Assembly (NCBI GenBank): GCA_025924845.1
Contig: JAICHN010000186.1
Coordinates: 1 to 9,573 of the forward strand
Direction of reading: 5' to 3'
Source: Chloroflexota bacterium
GTDB taxonomy: Bacteria; Chloroflexota; UBA5177; JANWHV01
DNA: 9,573 nucleotides
Shown: in pieces, positions 1 through 5,342 of the stretch
Position numbering within the stretch: position 1 is the first letter of the stretch
Layout: every line of letters starts with the position of its first letter
Made by a program: the position numbers and the translations under genes
Notes under the pieces: generated by a model
The model's database searches: none
The model's input: only the letters and a program-made list of their open reading frames with translations
Told to the model about the DNA's origin: nothing

Positions 1-45
1 CAGCTGCGGCTCGTCCAGCATCGGACGGCTCCCACCGGGGCTATG

Positions 46-63
46 GCGGGCCTGGAGACCCGC
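46..63. repeat. Small GC hairpin
   Basis: GCGGG at 46-50 pairs with CCCGC at 59-63 around the 8-base loop CCTGGAGA. It lies just outside the large palindrome and may belong to the same kind of dispersed repeat, but a 5-bp GC stem can easily arise by chance at this base composition. Confidence 0.3.
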
Positions 64-84
64 GCTCCTACCACGCGGCCTCGC

Positions 85-260
85 CCTCACCGGTGATACT
101 GTTGGCGAATCGACACAAGCGCTGCCGGCAGAGAGATCTTCCTGGGAGCGCGAGCATCTTGCTCGTCCTCGTTGGTGCCGGCGACAGGGACGAGCGGGAC
201 GCTCGCGCTCCCAGGCGAGCCCAGCACTCGGGCGATTTCGCCAACAGTATCACCGTGAGG
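85..260. repeat. Nested palindromic element (MITE/REP-like inverted repeat)
   Basis: Three nested inverted pairs share one centre near 178. The outer arm 91-109 is an exact 19-bp reverse complement of 237-255. It extends by CCTCAC (85-90) pairing with GTGAGG (255-260) if C91 is bulged. The middle arm 141-155 (CCTGGGAGCGCGAGC) is an exact 15-bp complement of 201-215. The inner arm 161-168 (GCTCGTCC) is an exact complement of 188-195. The intervening 110-140 and 216-236 are of unequal length and do not pair well. Perfect arms in an otherwise non-coding region point to a mobile miniature element or a large structured transcript rather than chance. There is no U-tract, so it is not a standard terminator. 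The family is unidentified. Confidence 0.8.
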
Positions 261-320
261 CGCGCCCTGGGTTGGGGGGTCCTCCCGCGAAACCGGTTCT
301 ATCCGGTACGCTAAGAGGCG

Positions 321-325
321 AGGAG
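321..325 (+). promoter_or_regulatory. Ribosome binding site of the SCO1664-family gene
   Basis: AGGAG lies 8 nt upstream of the ATG at 334. It supports translation starting at 334 and not at the later in-frame ATG at 493, which has no purine-rich site before it. This matters because the TAG at 463-465 lies between the two. Confidence 0.7.
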
Positions 326-333
326 ACACGAGC

Positions 334-1119
334 ATGGCACGGAAGGATACTCGCGCCGACCGGATCGGGCGCCAGCTTGCCGATACAAGTTGGGCGCCGG
401 ACGATTCGCGCGTCGTGCCGCTTTTGCGCAGTGCCGCCATTACCCAATGTCGGCCGATCATGTAGGGCTCCAACGGTACCTTCCTGATTACCATGCGCGC
501 CGAGGATGGGGCGGGCGAGAGCCATGCCGTGTACAAGCCGCGCCGTGGTGAGTCGCCGCTCTGGGACTTTCCGCGCGGCTCCCTCTATAAGCGCGAGGTA
601 GGCACCTATCTGGTCAGCGAAGCGCTGGGCTGGGGTTTGGTGCCGCCCACCGTGGCCCGCGACGGACCATACGGCATGGGTTCGGTGCAGCTGTTCATCG
701 AGCATGATACGGAGCAGTATTTTCGCTCACCTTCCCACCGCGATCCCAAAAGCGCCGAGGCCATTGCTCTGTTGGACCTGATTTTGAACAACGCCGACCG
801 AAAATCCGAGCACTGTCTGCATGCCCTGGACGGCCGTACCTGGGCCATCGATCATGGCCTTACCTTCCATATTGAACCCAAGTTGCGTACGGTGATCTGG
901 GACTTCGCGGGCCAACCAATCCGCCCCGATCTACTCGACGATCTTCGTCGGCTGCCCGGCGCCCTGCGGGAGTCCGCTCCCCTCTATGCCGCCCTGGTCG
1001 CGCTCATCCGCGATGAGGAAATCACGGCGGTGCGACGCCGGCTCGGTCGCCTGCTGAAGAGCGGCTGCCACCCCGACCCCGGCACCGGACGCCGCGCCCA
1101 ACCCTGGGATTTTTGGTGA
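334..1119 (+). CDS. SCO1664 family PI3/4-kinase-like protein, frame interrupted by an in-frame TAG
   Basis: The family (named after Streptomyces coelicolor SCO1664) is distantly related to phosphatidylinositol 3/4-kinases; its substrate is unknown. Read from ATG 334, there are 261 codon positions. Codon 44 (463-465) is TAG, and the intact remainder runs from Met54 (493) to the TGA at 1117-1119. Visible kinase-like marks, numbered from 334, are the VYKP lysine (K68), the glutamate of KREV (about E88), the DRK catalytic-like segment (about D155-K157) and IDHG in place of DFG (about D173). The TAG falls just before GSNGTFLITM, the N-terminal strand region that would form the nucleotide-binding loop, so a protein begun at 493 would lack it. 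This could be a recent pseudogene, a sequencing error at a Tyr codon (TAT/TAC), or a shortened product (493-1119). Family identity is firm, functional state is not. Confidence 0.85.
463..465 (+). other. In-frame amber codon within the SCO1664-family gene
   Basis: The frame from ATG 334 reads ...RPIM-stop-GSNGTFLITM... and then continues as good family sequence to 1119, so this is a single nonsense codon and not a frameshift. One base change (TAG to TAC or TAT) would restore tyrosine. TAG ends two other genes in the window (3588-3590, and the HD gene at 4229-4231), so general reassignment of TAG is unlikely. Confidence 0.8.
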
Positions 1120-1134
1120 GTCGAGGCATGATCG

Positions 1135-1830
1135 GTGTATGATTCCGCCGGGAAGGCTTCCGGCATCGAGGTGAAGCATTCCGCGGAGCGACGAGCGCGC
1201 CTGGCCGCCGAACAGCGAGGCGATCAAGCGCGGGCGGTGACTGAGTTGCAATCTCTGTTGAATGAGCAGGCCAGTGATGAGTTAATCAGCGCCGCCTGGT
1301 GGAGTGCGATGCGCCTGGGCTGCACGCTGCCGGATGACGCGCGGCGGGCCGGTCGGGCCGCCCGCGCGCGCGAACTGAAGCGCCGCCTCGCGGCCCTGCC
1401 GCCCTATGCGAACCGTACCCGCGAAGCGGCGCCGCACTTTCCGCAACCGCCCGCGCCGGCGCTTGCTCAGCTTTTCGCGGTGGCCGAGGTCGATCAAGGG
1501 CGTGCCCTGGAAGCACTATGGCTCGCTCTGTACATGGCTGATTTTCGACTGATAGCGCGAGCCGCCGAAGCGGTTCGTATGTTCGGGGCATTCGACCCGG
1601 AGATCCCCTGGGAGCGTGTGGAGGATGCGGAGGCGATGGTGAACGGCGAAAGCGAATTGCGGGCCGCCTTGCGCGGGGAAGATTTGGCCGGCGCCGCTTC
1701 CGCCTGGTTTCGCGCCAGGACGCTCTGGCCCGGCACGCTCTCCGCCGAGGATGACGCGGCGGGCCGCGCGGCCTTCCGCGCCTGGGGTCACTCCATGCGC
1801 GGCGTCTCCACGAATCAGGAGTCACGATGA
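1135..1830 (+). CDS. Hypothetical helical protein, second gene of the four-gene cluster
   Basis: The product is 231 aa and I do not recognise it. The start is the GTG at 1135, preceded by GAGG at 1123-1126 (8 nt spacing); a nearby ATG at 1128 is in another frame and stops at once. There is no signal peptide or membrane segment, so it should be cytoplasmic. It looks almost wholly alpha-helical and rich in Ala, Arg and Glu. An N-terminal half of basic helices (about 15-90) is joined by a Pro-rich hinge (about 99-108) to a second helical half (about 108-220) with Trp and aromatic residues (LEALWLALYMADF). The layout could be degenerate helical repeats of TPR type, but no clear repeat motif is visible. 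It starts 15 nt after the kinase-like gene and its stop overlaps the next start (ATGA, 1827-1830), so it is probably co-translated with the membrane protein and may be a soluble partner of it. Confidence 0.75.
   Translation: MYDSAGKASGIEVKHSAERRARLAAEQRGDQARAVTELQSLLNEQASDELISAAWWSAMRLGCTLPDDARRAGRAARARELKRRLAALPPYANRTREAAPHFPQPPAPALAQLFAVAEVDQGRALEALWLALYMADFRLIARAAEAVRMFGAFDPEIPWERVEDAEAMVNGESELRAALRGEDLAGAASAWFRARTLWPGTLSAEDDAAGRAAFRAWGHSMRGVSTNQESR
1817..1821 (+). promoter_or_regulatory. Ribosome binding site for the coiled-coil membrane protein
   Basis: AGGAG, 5 nt before the ATG at 1827, lies inside the end of the preceding gene. Together with the ATGA overlap it fixes the start at 1827 over the internal Met28 codon at 1908. 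Confidence 0.65.
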
Positions 1831-3590
1831 GCGTTTCGCGGTCGCCGTTGGCAAGCCGGCGCTTGGCCTGGCTCCTGCGACGCCGCTCGGGTGGCCACGT
1901 CGTGCGCATGAGCGACCTACGACGGCTCGGCCAAGAACTTGACCAACTTGGCGCCGATCCCGAGCCGCGCGATCTGGCCGCGTTGGTCCGCTCTTTCGAC
2001 CGTCAGGGAGCCGAGCGCCTGGAAACCCTGGACGCCGATATGCGTCCAGGTGGTGTCCCCGGCCGTTGGTCGGGGCTTGATGTCTTCCGCGCCGTCGATC
2101 CGCCCGCCATTGTCAATGCGGTGCGCAATACCGCATTCGAGAGCACGATTCTGGCCGCGCTTGAGGTATTGCGCAATATGCTGGTCCTCGTACCGGTTCT
2201 TCTCACCTGGTGGGGCCTCCGTTACGCGGCGGGCGCCTATTCGAGCGCCGTGACCAACCCCAGCTTGCGCCAGGAACCGTTCCTTCTGCTCTGGGAGGAC
2301 CACTTTGGGAAGTCGCCCCCGTTCAGCTGGACGGAGCCTACCCTGAGCGAGATCGCGGCCTGGGACGTCGGAGTTCTAGCGCTGATTCTGCTCACGACAT
2401 TGCTTATCCACCTCGGCCTCAACGTCGTCCAGGCACGCCGCGAGGCCGTGGCGCGGGTACTCGAGCGCGAATTGCAGCATACGGTCTGGAAAGCGGCGGG
2501 CCAACTGGCCCAAGCCACCACGTTGCCCGCCGCGATTCTCGAATTCCGCACCGCCAGTCAGAACCTCCTGGACGAACTGTCCGGCTATAACCAGCAAATC
2601 TCCGTGTTGGCCGAGGCCCGCCAGATCGAGGTGGACGGCCTCCTGCGCTTCGGTCAGGAAATCCGTCATACGATTGGCGGCCTGAACGGCTTGCACCAGG
2701 ATGTGGCAGCCATGCTTGCCGGGGCCAGGACGATCTCCGCCGCGCTGAGTGAGCAGATCGCCGGCCTGACCAGCGGCCAGACCAACCTGGCGGCCGCCTT
2801 GCGGGGGGTGGGCGCCCAGATGGCCCTGCATACTCAGACCTACGGAGTGGCGGCTGAACAGCTGGCCGCCACCAACGGCATGCTGGCCGACGTGTCGGAG
2901 CAATCGGTTACCGTGGTATCCGAAGTAGGAAGACAGGTGGCCCAGTTCTCGGCCGATTTTGCCGATATGCGGGATCACCTGACGCGCGAACACGGCGTAC
3001 TGGAGTCCGCCGTACGTTCGCTCGGCGAGGCCGCGGTGACCCTGATCCGTATGGCGGATCGCGTGGGATCCGGCCCGGCTCGTCCCGAAGCGGGCCGCGA
3101 GGGCACGCCATCCCAATTGGCGGCCGTTCAGGCCCAGCTTCAAGCGGTGAGCACCACCCTGGCGGCGGGCGTGCAGACCCTTGCCGGCACGCTGAATACC
3201 GCCGATTCGCGCGTAGCCGGCGCCAGTGCATCTTTCGAGCGCACGGCGGCGGCGCTGGGGCTCGCTACCCAAAACCTCAATACCACGCTGAGCGGTATGC
3301 AATCGCGGCTCAGCGACTCGGCCACCGCCCTCGGCAAGGCGGGCGAGGCGTTCCAGAGCACCCTTCCCGCGCTGCGTTCCCTCAATCCGATTAACCTGGA
3401 AGCGGCGGCCAGCGCCCTGGTGCGTGTGATGACGGCGATCGAGACGAGGCAGACCGCCGCCACGGCGGCGATCGAGGCGTCCGCCGCGGCGCTGCGTGAG
3501 GCGGCACGCACCATGCAAGGAAGTCCCGAGGCGCGGCCGGTCGCCGATCCCCAGAACGGCGGTCCTCGCGCCCGGGCCGGAACCGACTAG
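1827..3590 (+). CDS. Two-TM membrane protein with a long Ala-rich coiled-coil tail
   Basis: 587 aa. The N-terminal ~100 residues are basic and probably cytoplasmic. A first hydrophobic segment lies at about 108-137 (it includes LVLVPVLLTWW), then an outside loop of about 40 residues with several aromatics, then a second segment at about 180-201 (VGVLALILLTTLLIHLGLNV). From about 203 to 565 the protein is almost purely helical, rich in Ala, Gln, Leu, Ser and Thr, with heptad-like spacing and a Pro/Gly/Glu break at about 413-428. The last ~20 residues are disordered. Such a tail could extend tens of nanometres into the cytoplasm, as in ZorA or methyl-accepting receptors. However, there is no HAMP box, no receptor signalling hairpin and no recognisable MotA/ExbB channel domain. 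It is directly followed (0 nt) by the MotB-like gene, so the two proteins plausibly form one membrane complex. Function unknown. Confidence 0.8.
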   Translation: MSVSRSPLASRRLAWLLRRRSGGHVVRMSDLRRLGQELDQLGADPEPRDLAALVRSFDRQGAERLETLDADMRPGGVPGRWSGLDVFRAVDPPAIVNAVRNTAFESTILAALEVLRNMLVLVPVLLTWWGLRYAAGAYSSAVTNPSLRQEPFLLLWEDHFGKSPPFSWTEPTLSEIAAWDVGVLALILLTTLLIHLGLNVVQARREAVARVLERELQHTVWKAAGQLAQATTLPAAILEFRTASQNLLDELSGYNQQISVLAEARQIEVDGLLRFGQEIRHTIGGLNGLHQDVAAMLAGARTISAALSEQIAGLTSGQTNLAAALRGVGAQMALHTQTYGVAAEQLAATNGMLADVSEQSVTVVSEVGRQVAQFSADFADMRDHLTREHGVLESAVRSLGEAAVTLIRMADRVGSGPARPEAGREGTPSQLAAVQAQLQAVSTTLAAGVQTLAGTLNTADSRVAGASASFERTAAALGLATQNLNTTLSGMQSRLSDSATALGKAGEAFQSTLPALRSLNPINLEAAASALVRVMTAIETRQTAATAAIEASAAALREAARTMQGSPEARPVADPQNGGPRARAGTD

Positions 3591-4232
3591 ATGCGTCCAC
3601 GCTCGGGCTTCCGGGACACCTTCTCTCTGGGAGGATGGCTCTTCGCCGACCTGATGTTGGCGCTCATGGTACTCTTCCTCGCCTCCAACACGGTGACCGG
3701 CCCGGCCATCGCCGTCTCGACCAGGACCGCGACGGCGACCCCCACCGCGACGGCCATTTCTACCGGTGTACCGCCCCTGGAACGTACCGCTACCTTTACT
3801 TCTACTCCCACTCCCACCTACACGCGCACGGCGACCGCCACGCGTACCGCTACCGCGACCTCGACCGCCACGGCGACCCGTACTCCGACCGCGACCGCAC
3901 TCCCCTGCCAACTCACCCTGGTGTTGCGGAAGCACGCGATCACCGTCTCGGGAGCGGGGGACGGCGCCGGACCGAGCGCCGCCCAGTTGCGCAAGGCATT
4001 CGCCCCCTTCCGCGGCCAGCGTTTGGGATTACTGCTCACCTTCGGCCACGACTCGACCCCGGATCCGGGCGAAGCCCTGGCCTCCTCGGTGAACAAGCAG
4101 TTGACGTCGCTGCTTCCCGGCATGTTCACGCGCGAGACGATTCGCGAGGCCTATCACTATATCGACAGCGGTAACGCCGGGACGGTGGACTTCAACGCCT
4201 ACTTTTTCGCGAGCACCTGCGGCAAACGCTAA
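3591..4232 (+). CDS. MotB/ZorB-like membrane-anchored protein with Thr/Ala/Pro linker
   Basis: 213 aa, starting at the ATG immediately after the preceding TAG; there is no strong ribosome site of its own, so translational coupling is likely. The N-terminus has one TM segment (about 14-33). Its core, WLFADLMLALMVLFL, resembles the MotB/ZorB motif in which an Asp near the inner end of the helix carries protons; here that is D20. Next comes a low-complexity Thr/Ala/Pro linker (about 44-105) and then an outside domain (106-213). Its only two cysteines, C106 and C210, sit at its two ends and could form a disulfide. Inside it, LLLTFGHDSTPDPGEAL recalls the GHTDSTG stretch of OmpA/MotB peptidoglycan-binding domains, but the conserved NxxLSxxRA part is not evident, so this is a weak resemblance. 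Its likely role is to anchor the cluster's membrane complex to the cell wall. Confidence 0.8.
   Translation: MRPRSGFRDTFSLGGWLFADLMLALMVLFLASNTVTGPAIAVSTRTATATPTATAISTGVPPLERTATFTSTPTPTYTRTATATRTATATSTATATRTPTATALPCQLTLVLRKHAITVSGAGDGAGPSAAQLRKAFAPFRGQRLGLLLTFGHDSTPDPGEALASSVNKQLTSLLPGMFTRETIREAYHYIDSGNAGTVDFNAYFFASTCGKR
3720..3905 (+). repeat. Degenerate ACN-GCN tandem repeat encoding a Thr/Ala/Pro linker
   Basis: The DNA repeats imperfect six-base units (ACGGCG, ACCGCG, ACCGCC and similar). They encode alternating Thr-Ala, Thr-Pro and Thr-Arg pairs over residues 44-105 of the membrane-anchored protein, interrupted by a non-repeat stretch (ISTGVPPLERT). Such linkers are flexible and often surface-exposed, and they can change length by replication slippage. 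Confidence 0.75.
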
Positions 4233-5128
4233 AAGTGGTAGACGGGAAGGAGACGGCGCTCCGTCTCACCTTCGATGCTGGCCGTCACTTCGATGTGCTC
4301 GGCGATACCCGATGAGATGATCTTCGGCTTGAGCAGTTCGTCGAGCTGGAAGATGCCGGCCGAGTTGTTCATCGCCACCGAAATGCCGATTGGCCGATGT
4401 GCCCCCTTGCCGATGGTGACGCTGTCGATCGCGGCGGCGGACAGCGAGTGGACGTCGATCTTGCCGGCCTGGAAGGGGATGCGAGAGCGTCCCTCCGCCA
4501 TGTCCAGCGCGTCGGCCACCTTCACGCAGCCCGCCTCCGCCGTGAGCCCGCGCATATCGGAGCGATGGCTGATGATCGCGTGGAGCGTCTCGCTGGCGAT
4601 AATGGTGCGATCCGGTTCGTCATAGATGTCATCAATAAGCTCACGGATGATCGGCGCCGCCAGCATCAAGCTGTATTGCTCGTGGTGGGTGCGATGAATG
4701 CTCATGCCGATATCGTGCAGCGCGGCGGCCAGCACGACCACCACCTCCGCGTCTTCCGGGCGCATGTCATAATCGCGCACGATGCCGAACTCCACTTTGG
4801 CCTCGCCAAGCAGACGCAAGAGGCGCAGGGCAATGTTCACCACGATCCTAATATGCACCGGCCCGTGATCGGTCATGCGCAGACGCTCCACGGCGGTCAC
4901 GTTGGCGCATTTCCACAATTGTTGCAGGTGCAGATCTTCGTTGATCTTGTCAACCAGGCGGCTCAGATTGGCATTGTGCCGCGCCGGCACCCGCATCCGT
5001 AGCGCCGTGGGAGCGCGCGGCACGGCCTCTTCGTGTACTTCGGAGCTTGGCGCCTTGGCCGTAGTGTTTTGGCGCCCGTCATGCGTTTCCTCGGCTCCGA
5101 TCGCGCTCCCCCGCGGATGCTGCTCCAT
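4229..5128 (-). CDS. HD-superfamily metal-dependent phosphohydrolase (COG3294-like)
   Basis: 299 aa, cytoplasmic. The metal-binding HD signature is clear: D87-H88-GPVH92 near the start, H138-D139 in AAALHDIGMS, H183 and H188 in the LHAIISHRS helix, and D206 in VKVADALDM. These proteins hydrolyse phosphate mono- or diesters, often nucleotides; the exact substrate is unknown. Residues 1-45 are polar, low in complexity and probably disordered. The conserved region begins at about residue 50 (HNANLSRLVDKINEDL), so a shorter start (Met44/46 region) was considered. The start at 5128 is kept because of an excellent ribosome site. The C-terminal ~80 residues form a mixed alpha/beta domain. Its stop (TAG, 4229-4231) overlaps the stop of the convergent membrane gene, so it is probably not part of that cluster. 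Confidence 0.88.
   Translation of the reverse strand: MEQHPRGSAIGAEETHDGRQNTTAKAPSSEVHEEAVPRAPTALRMRVPARHNANLSRLVDKINEDLHLQQLWKCANVTAVERLRMTDHGPVHIRIVVNIALRLLRLLGEAKVEFGIVRDYDMRPEDAEVVVVLAAALHDIGMSIHRTHHEQYSLMLAAPIIRELIDDIYDEPDRTIIASETLHAIISHRSDMRGLTAEAGCVKVADALDMAEGRSRIPFQAGKIDVHSLSAAAIDSVTIGKGAHRPIGISVAMNNSAGIFQLDELLKPKIISSGIAEHIEVTASIEGETERRLLPVYHF
4250..4267. terminator. Candidate hairpin terminator at the convergent gene junction
   Basis: GAGACGG (4250-4256) pairs perfectly with CCGTCTC (4261-4267) around the 4-base loop CGCT. It lies 17 nt past the stop of the + strand cluster and within the 3' end of the HD gene. There is no T-run on either side, so if it ends transcription it is not a classical intrinsic terminator. 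It could equally be coincidental coding sequence. Confidence 0.3.
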
Positions 5129-5342
5129 CTGAACGGACCTCCCTTTGTTTTCCCTTCGCTTACCGGGGTCCGCGGTGCTCCACTCCCGGCGTCACGATTG
5201 CCTTTCATCCTCGGCATCACCCATACTTTCCCGTGCCTCTTGATCGGTACGATACCATAGAGGAGAGTGCGGGCGCGTATCGTGATGGCCGGCGAGCGGC
5301 TTGGCTGTTCCAGGCGGGGAGGTAGAGAAAGGCGCGGTGAGG
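5129..5342. promoter_or_regulatory. Divergent intergenic region between the HD gene and recJ
   Basis: This 214-nt gap should contain back-to-back promoters for the HD gene (minus) and the recJ operon (plus). It includes both ribosome sites and the small inverted repeat GGTACGATACC (5246-5256). TTGATC at 5240-5245 could serve as a -35 for recJ, but nothing near the right spacing resembles a good -10. No riboswitch or attenuator is evident, so I see no sign of amino-acid control of the downstream aspartate-pathway genes here. Confidence 0.4.
5137..5144 (-). promoter_or_regulatory. Strong ribosome binding site of the HD phosphohydrolase gene
   Basis: On the minus strand this reads AGGGAGGT, nearly the full anti-Shine-Dalgarno complement, with GGAGG 9 nt from the ATG at 5128. 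It decides the start in favour of the long form with the disordered N-terminus. Confidence 0.75.

Larger units (their letters stand above)
1..333. other. Gene-free leader region upstream of the four-gene cluster
   Basis: No reading frame here has a believable start, ribosome site and protein-like composition. The frames that stay open on both strands are Arg/Ser/Pro-rich, and those over 85-260 are mirror readings of an inverted repeat. The stretch contains a small hairpin (46-50 pairing with 59-63) and the large nested palindrome at 85-260. A promoter for the downstream cluster is expected between about 260 and 320, but I see no convincing -35/-10 pair. Frame 1 is open from base 1 to a TGA at 91-93 and could in principle be the tail of an upstream gene; its composition argues against that. 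Confidence 0.6.

Noticed and set aside
85..260. CRISPR array or intrinsic terminator
   Set aside because: There are no direct repeats with regular spacers, and the hairpin is far too large and lacks a U-tract.
463..465. Genetic code with TAG reassigned
   Set aside because: TAG serves as the normal terminator of the 587-aa gene (3588-3590) and the HD gene (4229-4231), so a general reassignment does not fit.
87..705. Minus-strand and plus-strand frames over the palindrome and the start of the SCO1664-family gene
   Set aside because: They read through the inverted repeat on both strands, giving mirror-image Arg/Ser-rich peptides, and overlap a recognisable + strand family gene; no ribosome site or domain supports them.
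2376..3935. Long open frame on the minus strand (519 codons) opposite the coiled-coil membrane gene
   Set aside because: Its product is Gly/Arg/His/Gln-rich without any domain, it crosses the boundary between two convincing + strand genes, and it is explained by high GC and the Ala-rich codons of the opposite strand.
1827..4232. Calling the membrane pair ZorA/ZorB of a Zorya defence system
   Set aside because: The MotB-like anchor fits, but the partner has no MotA/ZorA channel domain that I can see, and no ZorC, ZorD or ZorE-like gene is present. Only the loose analogy is kept as a finding.
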